DNA of 55,799 nucleotides, taken from positions 1 to 55,799 of the forward strand of contig NZ_BMGY01000030.1 in the NCBI RefSeq assembly GCF_014640435.1, read 5' to 3'. Source of the DNA: Hymenobacter frigidus (GTDB lineage Bacteria > Bacteroidota > Bacteroidia > Cytophagales > Hymenobacteraceae). This document shows, piece by piece, positions 35,266-43,477 of this stretch. The first letter of the stretch is position 1; the number at the start of each line of letters is the position of its first letter. Below the pieces are notes generated by a model, which saw nothing but the letters and a program-made list of their open reading frames with translations, made no database searches and had not been told where the DNA came from. Made by a program: the position numbers and the translations under genes.

Positions 35266-35395
35266 CGGTCATGCCGAGTATGTGGCGCATCAGGCCAGGG
35301 ACCGAGGCATCTCGCTCGGGCCGTCCGGGCCGTTCAACGAGGCGAGCGAGATGCCTCGGTCTCTGCTTAATGCGCAGAATGCTCGGCATGACGGT
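35266..35395. repeat. Inverted repeat, family A copy 3
   Basis: The outer arms CGGTCATGCCGAG and CTCGGCATGACGG and the inner arms GACCGAGGCATCTCGCTCG and CGAGCGAGATGCCTCGGTC form a long hairpin. The inner arms share GAGGCATCTCGC with the GAGACATCTCGC segment of the palindrome at 102-204, so both belong to one diverged family. Confidence 0.7.
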
Positions 35396-35640
35396 CACTT
35401 AGTTTTTTTGACTTTCTAAACAGCTTCACAACTACCAAGCTTGCTGTCCTCAACAAAGCCAACAAAAATGCGCTGGTAAGTGCCTAAAGTAGCAGCAGAG
35501 CCCTTCCCGGAAAGATAATCCGTAAGCTGTCCTGCGGCTACTTCTTGTAAATCCGTTCAGCTGCGCTGATGTTCACCGCCGGGGAGGGGCTTACTTTTGA
35601 GGCTAAACCTGCTTTCTCATCGGGAGCACCGCCACTTGCT

Positions 35641-36627
35641 ATGGACACTTTACTCGGCACCGATTTGGCCCACGCCGCGGCTTTGCTCCGCGCGGGCGAG
35701 CTCGTAGCCATTCCGACCGAAACCGTGTACGGGCTGGCCGGGCATGGCCTGCGGGAAGACAGCCTGCGCCGCATTTTCGCGGTGAAGGGCCGGCCCCTTA
35801 CCAACCCACTCATCCTGCATTTTGCCAGCGTGGAGCAACTGCCCTCGTACGTGCGGATGGCGGCCGTACCCGCGGCGGCGCATCGGTTGCTGGCGGCGTT
35901 CAGCCCGGGGCCCCTCACGCTGTTGCTGCCCCGCGAGCCCGCCGTGGTGCCCGACCTCGTCACGGCCGGGCTGCCCGACGTGGCGGTGCGCATCCCGGCC
36001 CACGCCTTGGTGCAGGACCTGCTGCGGCGGCTCGATTTTCCGCTGGCGGCCCCCTCGGCCAACCCTTTCGGCTACATAAGCCCCACCCGGCCCGCGCACG
36101 TGCTAAGCCAACTCGGCGGCCACATTCCCTACCTGCTCGATGGCGGGGCTTGCCAAGCGGGCATCGAAAGCACGGTAGTGGGGTTTGGGCCAGCCGGTGA
36201 GCCGGTGGTGTACCGCCCCGGTGCCATTTCGCTGGAAATGCTGCAGGCCGTGGTGCCGGCCACCCGCATGCGCACCGCCCCGGAAAAGGCCCGCCCCGCC
36301 GCCAGCCCGGGCCTGCTGCCGTATCACTACTCCCCCCACACGCCGCTGCAGTTGTTTGGCCCGGGGCACGCTGCGTTGCCACCTTTCGATATGGCCACCA
36401 CAGGCGCGCTCGCCTTTCGGGAACTACTGCCCGGCCTACCCGCCGCGCAGCAAATAGTGCTGAGTCCCGGCCGGGGCGATTTGGCCGAGGCCGCCCATGG
36501 TCTGTACGCGGCCCTGCACCAACTCGACGCGCTGGGCCTGCAGCTGCTGCTGGCCGAACGCCTGCCCAACACCAGCCTGGGCCTTGCCCTGAACGAGCGG
36601 CTGGAGAAAGCCGCCGCCCGAAAATAG
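35641..36627 (+). CDS. Threonylcarbamoyl-AMP synthase (Sua5 type)
   Basis: The 328-residue protein matches Sua5/YrdC, which makes threonylcarbamoyl-AMP for the t6A modification of tRNA. The YrdC domain (1-205) has AIPTETVYGLAGHGL, IFAVKGRPLTNPLILHF, FSPGPLTLLLP, DVAVRIPAH, LAAPSANPFGYISPTRP and GIESTVVGF. The linker and C-terminal Sua5 domain (about 230-328) contain LLPYHYSPHTPLQL, typical of the long form. The ATG at 35641 is chosen from the family N-terminus. The gene is followed by the first copy of the structured repeats. Confidence 0.94.
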   Translation: MDTLLGTDLAHAAALLRAGELVAIPTETVYGLAGHGLREDSLRRIFAVKGRPLTNPLILHFASVEQLPSYVRMAAVPAAAHRLLAAFSPGPLTLLLPREPAVVPDLVTAGLPDVAVRIPAHALVQDLLRRLDFPLAAPSANPFGYISPTRPAHVLSQLGGHIPYLLDGGACQAGIESTVVGFGPAGEPVVYRPGAISLEMLQAVVPATRMRTAPEKARPAASPGLLPYHYSPHTPLQLFGPGHAALPPFDMATTGALAFRELLPGLPAAQQIVLSPGRGDLAEAAHGLYAALHQLDALGLQLLLAERLPNTSLGLALNERLEKAAARK

Positions 36628-36663
36628 CGAACCCAACAGCCGAGGCATCCTTCTCCTCCCCAA

Positions 36664-36712
36664 CCCGCCCCGCCGCCGTGGCTGGCGCAGCGCGGGTAGC
36701 GGCAGTTTCTAA
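36664..36712 (+). repeat. GC-rich motif C, copy 1
   Basis: Reads CCCGCCCCGCCGCCGTGGC, then GCGGCAGTTTC. On the opposite strand this is the same GTTTC, AGCGGC, GCGGGCGGG pattern that lies after several minus-strand genes. It starts 37 bases after the Sua5 stop codon and adjoins the MITE-like element at 36740. Confidence 0.6.
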
Positions 36713-36739
36713 AGCAGCACTACTAGACTGCCTTGGGCT

Positions 36740-36914
36740 GGCGCGAGTTTAGCGCAGCGTAACTCGTGCCTATCATTCGGGCGAGGTTGCGCCTCACATT
36801 AGAAAAAACTACTGTAAACCCTTTGGCGCAATACCGCCTTGCCGCTGCGCGGCAGTGGAGGCTCAGCCTCCACGTCAAGGTTAGTCACGAGTTGCGCTGC
36901 GCTAAACTCGCGCC
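36740..36914. repeat. MITE-like element with terminal inverted repeats, copy 1
   Basis: The 175-bp element is bounded by a 31-base palindromic terminal repeat starting GGCGCGAGTTTAGCGCAGCG (36740-36770). A near-exact inverted copy lies at 36885-36914. Inside are three small hairpins: GAGGTTGCGCCTC, GCCGCTGCGCGGC and GTGGAGGCTCAGCCTCCAC. It encodes no protein. The terminal sequence is identical, inverted, to the one at 43813-43843. Confidence 0.8.
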
Positions 36915-37061
36915 AGTTGGGGCCAGTTGGGGGCTGAAGCTGCGGGAGTAGCTGGAGTTTCGGCAGGCACATACTGGAGAGTCAGTAGCCTAGCGAGGCG
37001 GCTTGCACCATTTTGTAGGCCTTTGGCGTTAACTTGCTACTGACCTCTACACATTACTACC

Positions 37062-37283
37062 ATGTCTCCCATTACTGCAATTCAGCCTACTAAGCTCAAC
37101 AGCTTACAAATTAGCCTACTTCGCTTATTTGAGCGCGGTATGAGCGATGAAGAGGTTTTGGAGTTGCGGCGGGTGTTGGTGGCGCACATGTCGCAAAAAA
37201 TGCTGGTCGCGGTAGAGCACATGGATTACGAGCGCGGCTACACCGCTGAAGATTATGAGCGAATGCTCAATGCGCCTTCCTGA
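37062..37283 (+). CDS. Putative antitoxin of a PIN-toxin pair
   Basis: The 73-residue acidic, helical protein (LRLFERGMSDEEVLELRRVL, then DYERGYTAEDYERMLNA) sits directly before a PIN-domain gene. Its TGA (37281-37283) overlaps the ATG of the toxin gene by one base. Size, order and overlap are the classical signs of a VapBC-type antitoxin-toxin operon. The fold is not one of the well-known antitoxin classes by eye, but short ORFs of this kind often precede PIN_3-type toxins in Bacteroidota. The start codon is ATG. Confidence 0.75.
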   Translation: MSPITAIQPTKLNSLQISLLRLFERGMSDEEVLELRRVLVAHMSQKMLVAVEHMDYERGYTAEDYERMLNAPS

Positions 37284-37690
37284 TGCGTCGAGCAGTAATT
37301 GATACGAATTGCCTACTTGCGTCGCTCAACTGCAATAGCCCGTATCACCGCTTGTACCAGTTGTTCGCCAGCGAAGCATTCGACTGGATACTCAGCAATG
37401 AGATACTGACCGAATACGAGGAGGTTCTGACCAGAGAATACACGGCCAGCACCGCCAAGCAGGTACTGGAGATTTTGCTAGCAGCCCCCAATACGGTGCA
37501 ACAGGAAGCCTACTACAAATGGCAACTGATTGAAGCCGACCCTGACGATAACAAATTCACTGACGTAGCCATCGCCGCCACCGCCGATTACCTCGTCACC
37601 AACGACCAGCACTTTGAGGTTCTTAAGCAGCTAGAGTTTCCACGGGTGCCCGTCGTCAGCTTGCAGGAGTTTTTAGGCAACTTTCGATAA
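37283..37690 (+). CDS. PIN-domain toxin (PIN_3 type)
   Basis: The 135-residue protein has a complete PIN nuclease core: first Asp in VIDTNCLLASL (Asp6), a central Glu in SNEILTEYEEVL, and the late acidic cluster DPDDNKFTDVAIA, then DYLVTNDQHF. It belongs to the PIN_3 (COG1569-like) group and is expected to be a Mg-dependent RNase controlled by the overlapping upstream gene. The pair stands between two copies of the MITE-like element, with a terminator right after the toxin. The base composition is slightly lower in GC than the flanks. Confidence 0.88.
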   Translation: MRRAVIDTNCLLASLNCNSPYHRLYQLFASEAFDWILSNEILTEYEEVLTREYTASTAKQVLEILLAAPNTVQQEAYYKWQLIEADPDDNKFTDVAIAATADYLVTNDQHFEVLKQLEFPRVPVVSLQEFLGNFR

Positions 37691-37706
37691 TTGAGTTTCC
37701 GCATAG

Positions 37707-37743
37707 AAAAGCCCCGTTGGCACTACGCCGACGGGGCTTTTTG
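37707..37743 (+). terminator. Intrinsic terminator after the PIN toxin
   Basis: AAAAGCCCCGT pairs with ACGGGGCTTTT and is followed by a T-run. The loop contains TTGGCACTACGCCG, a sequence closely repeated in the clpB terminator at 38958. Confidence 0.9.
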
Positions 37744-37750
37744 TGTGATT

Positions 37751-37803
37751 CCCCCGCGCCCCGCCGCCGTGGCTGGCGCGGCCGCAGCAGCACTAGTTTC
37801 TGC
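37751..37803 (+). repeat. GC-rich motif C, copy 2
   Basis: Reads CCCCCGCGCCCCGCCGCCGT, then GGCTGGCGCGGC and TAGTTTCTG. Same order and orientation as copy 1 at 36664. It follows the PIN toxin terminator and adjoins the MITE-like element at 37815. Confidence 0.6.
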
Positions 37804-37814
37804 CAGCATGCCCT

Positions 37815-37955
37815 GGCGCGGGTGTAGCGCCGCGCAACTCGTGCCGGAACAGCTGGTAGGGCGGCCTTACACTAGCAGGGCTGGCGGTGGAATGACCGAC
37901 CGGCGCAATTCAGCCTTGCCATTGCGCGGCAGTGGAGGCTCAGCCTTCACGTCGA
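37815..37955. repeat. MITE-like element, copy 2 (right end missing)
   Basis: The left terminal repeat GGCGCGGGTGTAGCGCCGCG, then CAACTCGTGCC matches the element at 36740. The interior GCGCGGCAGTGGAGGCTCAG, then CCTTCACGTC is nearly the same as in copy 1. The right terminal repeat is absent; the match ends at CACGTC just before the methyltransferase stop codon. Confidence 0.7.
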
Positions 37956-37981
37956 CACCAGAATATTGGGTGCTGGTACTG

Positions 37982-38770
37982 TTACCTTTCCGTAGGCAGG
38001 CCGAGTAGATACAATTTCTTGGCCTTGCCCGATATGAGGCCAGTTTCCCAAGTGTAGCCATCGGATTGCAACCCTTCGAGCAGCGTTGCCATATCGCCGA
38101 GGGTATACGTGCGGGCATTGGAAACTGCGCCGTCCCAGGCAAAGCAAAACGGGATAACGGGCAAGGCGTACGTAAAAAGTAGCTGTTTTACCGTAAGCGG
38201 GCGCGCAAAGGGGGTGATGAAAAGCGCCATCAGGAAGTTCAGCGGCAGGGCCACCCACCACAGGCTGATTGGAAAGCTGTTGTCGCTAAGTTCGTACACG
38301 CAGATTGCCTGTCGCTTTTCCTTGGCGTCTTGGAGGATACGCCGGGCTACCTCCGGGCGCATGTGGTGAAAACTGCCAACCAAAGTGCGCACACCGCGCA
38401 ATTCCGGGGCTACGTCGGCCGCGTTTATGGATTGGGTATCGTACCGTAGCGCAGCATCGCCCTGCCCTTTGATGGCAGCGGCCAAGGTCAGATTCGGGTA
38501 CAAATCCGTCAGCGTGAGCGTCAGGCAGTCCAGTCCGGGCTGCTTCTTCAGCGTCCGGTACACTTCCAGCATCGAGCCTCCGCTGCCCGAGCACAGGTCC
38601 ACAATGGCCGCGCTTTCGGAATGGGCCAACGCCCGGCTGAGCAGCTGCACCAAGTCGGCCGACGAGCCCAGAAATTTGTGCATGACCACGATGAGCCGCG
38701 TCACGCCGATGCGTATCCAGTTGGGAAACCAGGCGAAGTCTTCGAGCTCGAACAAGTGGATTCGTTTCAT
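37982..38770 (-). CDS. Class I SAM-dependent methyltransferase-like protein
   Basis: The 262-residue protein begins MKRIHLFELEDFAWFPNWIR. It has a Rossmann methyltransferase core with the SAM motif IVDLCSGSGGSMLEVY at about residue 73, an acidic strand LTLTLTDLYP, and GVRTLVGSFHHM. A hydrophobic region follows (ISLWWVALPLNFLMALFITP, then FTYALPVIPFCFAWDG), suggesting membrane association or a lipid-like substrate. The ATG at 38770 matches the family N-terminus. The substrate is unknown. Confidence 0.8.
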   Translation of the reverse strand: MKRIHLFELEDFAWFPNWIRIGVTRLIVVMHKFLGSSADLVQLLSRALAHSESAAIVDLCSGSGGSMLEVYRTLKKQPGLDCLTLTLTDLYPNLTLAAAIKGQGDAALRYDTQSINAADVAPELRGVRTLVGSFHHMRPEVARRILQDAKEKRQAICVYELSDNSFPISLWWVALPLNFLMALFITPFARPLTVKQLLFTYALPVIPFCFAWDGAVSNARTYTLGDMATLLEGLQSDGYTWETGLISGKAKKLYLLGLPTER

Positions 38771-38957
38771 GCAGAGTAGGTGTAAGCCGAAGTGCCGGTT
38801 TGGAAAGGAAAAACGAAGCAACCAACTTGCCTAAGGTTGACAGTCAGACACCGGCCTTAGCAGTTACCTCTGGTGGCTGTTGGGCAGAAACTGGTTTGCC
38901 GTGGCAACTTACAAAAAGGCCGTTGCGTGTGCGTTATAGTTGCTGCACATAAAAATG

Positions 38958-38992
38958 CAAAAAGCCCCGCCAGCACTACGCTAACGGGGCTT
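38958..38992 (-). terminator. Terminator downstream of clpB
   Basis: AAAGCCCCG pairs with CGGGGCTTT. The five A residues on the left give a U-run on clpB transcripts. The loop CCAGCACTACGCTAA resembles that of the terminator at 37707. Confidence 0.8.
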
Positions 38993-39020
38993 TCCCATTT
39001 ACAAAATCGACTCCAGTGAA

Positions 39021-41630
39021 TTACACCGCCGGCATTTCCACGTTCTCGAACTTCACCGCACCGTCTTCCAGAACGGCTTCTACCACGGCATCTTTACTCA
39101 CGCGGCCCGAAAGAATATCTTTCGACAATTCATTCAAAATAACGCGCTGCAACACGCGCTTGAGCGGGCGGGCACCGAACTGCGGGTCGAAGCCGGCTTC
39201 GCCCAAGAAATCCAACACCTCGCTAGTGGCTTCTAATTGAATTCCGGCATCGGCCAACCGCTGCTGGATTTGCTTGAACTGGATGTCCACGATGCGGCGG
39301 ATTTCCTTGCGCTTGAGGGGCTGGAACATCACGATTTCGTCGATGCGGTTCAGGAATTCGGGGCGCATGTGCTGCTTGAGGCGCTCCATCACTTCGTCGC
39401 GGGTGCGGTCGACTACCTCCTCGTGGTTGAACTCGTTGAGGTCCTTGAAATTCTTTTGGATGATATCGGCCCCGGTGTTCGAGGTCATGATGATGATGGT
39501 GTTCTTGAAGTTCGCCACCCGGCCTTTGTTGTCGGTGAGGCGGCCATCATCAAGCACTTGCAACAGGATGTTGAACACGTCGGGGTGCGCTTTCTCAATT
39601 TCATCGAGCAGCACCACCGAGTAGGGCTTGCGGCGCACGGCCTCTGTGAGCTGCCCGCCTTCGTCGTAGCCCACGTAGCCGGGAGGTGCGCCTATCAGGC
39701 GCGAGGTGGCGTGGCGCTCCTGGTACTCGCTCATGTCGATGCGCACCAAGGCGTTTTCATCGTTGAATAAATACTCGGCCAAGGCCTTGGCCAGCTCGGT
39801 TTTGCCCACGCCGGTGGAGCCCAGGAAAATGAACGAGCCGATGGGCCGCTTGGGGTCTTGCAGGCCGGCCCGGGAGCGGCGCACGGCATCCGAAATGGCC
39901 GCGATGGCCTCCGATTGCCCTGCCACGCGCTTGCCCAGCTCGGCTTCGAGCTGGAGCAGCTTCTCGCGGTCCGATTGCAGCATTTTGCTCACCGGGATGC
40001 CCGTCCACTTGGCCACCACTTCGGCGATGCTTTCGCTGGTGACGACTTCCTGAAGCATCGCGCCGCCGTCTTTATTAGCTGCGGCTTCTTCCTGCAAGAT
40101 TTTCAGCTTGGCTTCGGCTTCCTGAATCTTGCCATAGCGCAGCTCGGCCACGCGGGCGTAATCACCCTGGCGCTCGGCCTGCTCGGCTTCCAGCTTGAAC
40201 TGCTCGATGGCTTCTTTTTGAGTCTGAATCCCGGTCAGAACGGCCTTTCCGCCTTCCCAGCGGGCTTTGAGGGTGTCGCGCTTGTCGTTCAGCTCGGCCA
40301 GGTCCTTGCTGAGGACGGCTTCGCGGTCGCGGTTGTCTTCGCGGCGGATGGCTTCGCGCTCGATTTCGAGCTGCATGATGCGGCGCTGGATTTCGTCGAG
40401 CTCCACGGGCATGGAATTCAGCTCGATGCGGAGCTTGGCGGCGGCCTCGTCCATGAGGTCGATGGCCTTGTCGGGCAGGAAGCGGTCAGTGATGTAGCGG
40501 GCGCTCAGCTCCACGGCCGCAATCACGGCGTCGTCGGTGATGCGCACGCCGTGGTGCAGCTCGTACTTTTCCTTGATGCCGCGCATGATGCTGATGGCGT
40601 CCTCAATGGTCGGCTCGTCCACCATCACGGCCTGGAAACGGCGCTCCAGGGCCTTATCCTTCTCGATGTATTTCTGGTATTCCTTGAGCGTAGTGGCCCC
40701 GATGGCGTGCAGCTCGCCGCGCGCCAGGGCAGGCTTGAGCAGGTTGGCGGCGTCCATGGCACCCTCCCCCCCGCCGCCGGCCCCGATGAGGGTGTGCATC
40801 TCATCGATGAAAAGCACGATGCGCCCTTCCGAGTCGGTCACTTCTTTGATAACGGCCTTGAGGCGCTCCTCAAACTCGCCCTTGTACTTGGCCCCGGCCA
40901 CGAGCAGGCCCATGTCGAGGCTCATGATGACTTTGTCGCGCAGGTTTTCGGGCACGTCGCCGGCCACGATGCGCTGGGCCAGGCCCTCCACAATGGCGGT
41001 TTTGCCCACGCCGGGCTCGCCGAGCAGCACGGGGTTGTTTTTGGTGCGGCGCGAGAGGATTTGCAGCACGCGGCGGATTTCCTCGTCGCGGCCAATCACG
41101 GGGTCCATCTTGCCGCGCCGCACCTGCTCGTTGAGGTTGGTGGCGTAGCGGTTCAGGCTCTGGTACTGGTCTTCGGCGCTCTGGCTGGTGACTTTGCGCC
41201 CGCCGCGCAGCTCCTGAATGGCGGCCTTCAAGTCCTTGTCGTTGAAGCCAGTGTCTTTGAGCAGCGTGGCCACGGCATCCTTGCCGCTGAGGATGCCCAG
41301 CAACAGGTGTTCCACAGATACGAATTCGTCGCCCATGTCCTTCATGGCCCCGTTGGCGCGTTGCACGGCGGCGGCCGCGTCGTTGGCGAAATAGGGCGAG
41401 CCGCCGCTCACCTTCGGGTAGGCGGCCACGATGGCATCGAGCCGCGGCGTGAGAATGTTGAGGTTGGCGCCCAGCTTGTTGGCCAGAAACGAGAAGACGC
41501 TTTCGTCGCTCTGGAAGAGGCCCTTCAGCAAATGGCCCGTTTCGACGGCCTGCTGCTGGTTGCCCCCGGCTATTTCGGTGGCCTTCTGCACGGCCTCCTG
41601 TGCCTTGATAGTGAAGTTTTTAAAGTCCAT
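39021..41630 (-). CDS. clpB: ATP-dependent disaggregase ClpB
   Basis: The 869-residue protein is ClpB, the Hsp100 chaperone that with DnaK pulls apart protein aggregates. It has the Clp N domain (1-145), the first AAA domain with Walker A GEPGVGKT near 205, the middle coiled-coil domain (about 410-525) and the second AAA domain with GSTGVGKTE near 605. The C-terminal D2-small domain has GFDPQFGARPLKRVLQRVI. The length is canonical. A promoter-like sequence with TACCTTGG lies just upstream. Confidence 0.97.
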   Translation of the reverse strand: MDFKNFTIKAQEAVQKATEIAGGNQQQAVETGHLLKGLFQSDESVFSFLANKLGANLNILTPRLDAIVAAYPKVSGGSPYFANDAAAAVQRANGAMKDMGDEFVSVEHLLLGILSGKDAVATLLKDTGFNDKDLKAAIQELRGGRKVTSQSAEDQYQSLNRYATNLNEQVRRGKMDPVIGRDEEIRRVLQILSRRTKNNPVLLGEPGVGKTAIVEGLAQRIVAGDVPENLRDKVIMSLDMGLLVAGAKYKGEFEERLKAVIKEVTDSEGRIVLFIDEMHTLIGAGGGGEGAMDAANLLKPALARGELHAIGATTLKEYQKYIEKDKALERRFQAVMVDEPTIEDAISIMRGIKEKYELHHGVRITDDAVIAAVELSARYITDRFLPDKAIDLMDEAAAKLRIELNSMPVELDEIQRRIMQLEIEREAIRREDNRDREAVLSKDLAELNDKRDTLKARWEGGKAVLTGIQTQKEAIEQFKLEAEQAERQGDYARVAELRYGKIQEAEAKLKILQEEAAANKDGGAMLQEVVTSESIAEVVAKWTGIPVSKMLQSDREKLLQLEAELGKRVAGQSEAIAAISDAVRRSRAGLQDPKRPIGSFIFLGSTGVGKTELAKALAEYLFNDENALVRIDMSEYQERHATSRLIGAPPGYVGYDEGGQLTEAVRRKPYSVVLLDEIEKAHPDVFNILLQVLDDGRLTDNKGRVANFKNTIIIMTSNTGADIIQKNFKDLNEFNHEEVVDRTRDEVMERLKQHMRPEFLNRIDEIVMFQPLKRKEIRRIVDIQFKQIQQRLADAGIQLEATSEVLDFLGEAGFDPQFGARPLKRVLQRVILNELSKDILSGRVSKDAVVEAVLEDGAVKFENVEMPAV

Positions 41631-41656
41631 GGTGCGTAGTCTCTAGGTGGGTGCTT

Positions 41657-41688
41657 CCAAGGTAGAAGTTCTACGAGGGGACTAGCAA
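41657..41688 (-). promoter_or_regulatory. Promoter-like site for clpB
   Basis: On the minus strand a TTG (41686-41688) is followed after 21 bases by TACCTTGG (41657-41664), one mismatch from TAnnTTTG. The start codon lies 27 bases downstream. No CIRCE-like inverted repeat is seen. Confidence 0.5.
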
Positions 41689-41856
41689 AGGGGGTGCGGG
41701 AAGTATTTTTCGGACTTTTTGGCTGGAAAATTCAGTGCTATATGAATAATTACTGCCAAAATTTCTCGGGTCTGGTCCAATAGAGTACAACTACTTAATT
41801 AAAGTAATGCGTTGCACAAAGTGAGAGACGATACATGGTTTTACCAAATTAAAAAA

Positions 41857-42762
41857 TTAGGAAAGAGGCGGGAAAACTGACATGTGAATACGAATGATAT
41901 CATCGTAGCTCCCATATTTATGCCACGCTTTATTTGATGTTACACGAGCTTTTACCATAAAATTTGCATCTACATCTTCATCAGTAAACACAAGCTCTAT
42001 TAATTCTCCCGTTGCACGAATCTTATAATCTATGGACCATTCGATTTTATATTCGTCAAGAGCAAATGAAGAATCGATTTCGACTGACATCCTAATTCTA
42101 TCACCGGGTCTAAATTTCGTATTCCCAACATTCAATTTTATAGAATTAAGCGCGCCTTCTTCCCACTCCTCTGAATATACTTTATTGCCTAAGGAATCTG
42201 AATACGAAAGAATCCTTGGTACGTTAAAATCCTGATTCATATTATGGTCTGAGTAATATTTCTTTATTGAATCAATGAGGTCGTTGCTGTAACATATTGC
42301 CTTTTCAGCATCACGAATGCTCGTTGGGTTAGCATGAGAAACCTTATTCCTTATCTTAATTAACGTATCGAAAACCGATTTTAAATGGATTCTGCCGAAC
42401 CTAAATTCGGTTTCGAAGTAGGGTCTAAAATAATCATTGTACAGATCTTCTTTACATATTATAAATACCTGATGCTCAATAAGTGTTGCATCTATCCAAC
42501 GAGGGTATCTATCCGGCTCAGCACTTACTCTTTCACTTACCTTGTTACGTATTTCCTGTTTTAATAGAAATAGCCCTTTATCATTATGATAACTCCAGTA
42601 ATCTTTGCCATATGCAGAAGTTAAAGAGTCGTTAATAGTTCGTCTTAACCAGAATTCTAGACTCTCGATATGCTTTCTAGCTACTTCTCTAATCTCTGAA
42701 TCCGTTAGTTTGAATAAAGGCATATACAGTAAGTCTTTAGTGTTTTTTTTAAAAGATACCAT
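41857..42762 (-). CDS. AT-rich HEPN-like protein with beta-rich C-terminus
   Basis: The 301-residue protein has an all-helical N-terminal half (about 14-170), which ends in FDTLIKIRNKVSHANPTS. Arg138 and His143 form the RxxxxH motif of HEPN ribonucleases, as in Swt1-type HEPN domains. From about residue 195 the protein becomes beta-rich (FRPGDRIRMSVEIDSSFALD, then YKIEWSIDYKIRATGELIEL and MVKARVTSNKAWHKYG), suggesting an Ig-like sandwich. Its base composition is strikingly AT-rich against a GC-rich background, which points to recent transfer. No signal peptide is present. An RNase in a defence or abortive-infection role is an inference. ATG 42762 is used; a second ATG is 13 codons in. Confidence 0.65.
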   Translation of the reverse strand: MVSFKKNTKDLLYMPLFKLTDSEIREVARKHIESLEFWLRRTINDSLTSAYGKDYWSYHNDKGLFLLKQEIRNKVSERVSAEPDRYPRWIDATLIEHQVFIICKEDLYNDYFRPYFETEFRFGRIHLKSVFDTLIKIRNKVSHANPTSIRDAEKAICYSNDLIDSIKKYYSDHNMNQDFNVPRILSYSDSLGNKVYSEEWEEGALNSIKLNVGNTKFRPGDRIRMSVEIDSSFALDEYKIEWSIDYKIRATGELIELVFTDEDVDANFMVKARVTSNKAWHKYGSYDDIIRIHMSVFPPLS

Positions 42763-42792
42763 ATCTGGTGCGGAAGTATTAACTATGGCATT

Positions 42793-42840
42793 CCAGAAGC
42801 TCTAGTTTCTCCCGCGGCGGGGGCAGCGGGCGGGGGCCGA
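42793..42840 (-). repeat. GC-rich motif C, copy 3
   Basis: Reads AGAAGCTCTAGTTTCTCCCG, then CGGCGGGGGCAGCGGGCGGG. It ends 13 bases before the stop codon (42854) of the small minus-strand gene upstream of it, so it lies just downstream of that gene. Confidence 0.6.
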
Positions 42841-42853
42841 GGTTTGACGCTTC

Positions 42854-43144
42854 TTACTGCACAGGGAGCGTCATCTGTTCGGCTGGCATCGGCAGCACGA
42901 CATTCGCCATCGCCTTGAGGTCGAGGTCCGGTACAAAGCCATCACACACGATGAGGATGCTAAATAGATACCGCTTCAACTCTGCGGGTTCGGGCTGCTC
43001 CTGGCGCAACGCGGCCTGCACGAGATGCAGGGACAAATCGGCCAGCACGAGTTGCTTGCGCGTGGTGCGGTCGCTGGTCGCAACCGCTGCGGATTCCGTC
43101 AGGGCATGAGCTTGGCGAACGAGTTCCAGAATAGCGTCTTGCAT
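42854..43144 (-). CDS. Small helical hypothetical protein
   Basis: The 96-residue protein begins MQDAILELVRQAHALTESAA. Its helical segment KQLVLADLSLHLVQAALRQE is followed by ELKRYLFSILIVCDGF. No known domain is recognised; it could be an antitoxin-like or regulatory protein. It is flanked by motif C on its 3' side and by the third MITE-like copy on its 5' side, like a small cassette. The frame can be extended two codons to a TTG, but the ATG at 43144 is preferred. Confidence 0.55.
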   Translation of the reverse strand: MQDAILELVRQAHALTESAAVATSDRTTRKQLVLADLSLHLVQAALRQEQPEPAELKRYLFSILIVCDGFVPDLDLKAMANVVLPMPAEQMTLPVQ

Positions 43145-43258
43145 ACTCAATTAGGGAGTTAAGAGGGAAGAGTACGGCGCTGTGCGTTGCCGCCGCAATG
43201 TGGCAAAGCTAGTTCCTGCTTGGAGATGCTGAAAAGCGGTGGTTCTTATGCACCCAAA

Positions 43259-43421
43259 CTGGTGCGAACGTTAAGCGCGTGCATGCAATGAAGTCGAGGT
43301 TGTATATCCACTGACGCGCAGCGGCAAGTTGCGATAAAACAATCCGCTGTCCACGCGCTGGGAGGCACTGCCTAACTAAGACATCATCAACACTAGTTAC
43401 GCCGCGTTAAACTTGCGCCAA
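43259..43421. repeat. MITE-like element, copy 3 (degenerate)
   Basis: Interior pieces CTGACGCGCAGCGGCAAGTT and GCTGGGAGGCACTGCC align with the copy at 43687. The right end CACTAGTTACGCCGCG, then TTAAACTTGCGCC is a decayed version of the 31-base terminal repeat. The left end (GGTGCGAACGTTAAGCGCGT) is further diverged. Total about 163 bp. Confidence 0.6.
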
Positions 43422-43432
43422 GGCAATAGCAC

Positions 43433-43474
43433 AGAAGCGTCTGTTTCTTTAGCGGCGGGCGCAGCGGGCGGGGG
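43433..43474 (-). repeat. GC-rich motif C, copy 4
   Basis: Reads AGAAGCGTCTGTTTCTTTAG, then CGGCGGGCGCAGCGGGCGGG. It ends four bases before the stop codon (43478) of the PIN remnant and adjoins the MITE-like copy at 43259-43421. Confidence 0.65.
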
Positions 43475-43477
43475 ACT

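Larger units (their letters stand above)
35141..35640. other. 500-bp gap with hairpins and a family A repeat
   Basis: A small hairpin (AACGTGCA/TGCACGTT) lies at about 35183-35201. A strong hairpin, AAACCCATTCGAAC with GTTTGAATGGGTTT, follows at 35205-35245; it probably ends the paralog-pair transcript. The family A repeat occupies 35266-35395. The rest, up to the Sua5 start, shows no gene or clear promoter. Confidence 0.55.

Noticed and set aside
37691..38008. 105-codon open frame on the plus strand after the PIN toxin
   Set aside because: It runs through a terminator, motif C and the MITE-like element. The translation is repeat sequence, not a protein.
39858..41639. 593-codon open frame on the plus strand
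   Set aside because: It is exactly antisense to clpB. In GC-rich DNA the opposite strand often lacks stops; the translation has no recognisable domain.
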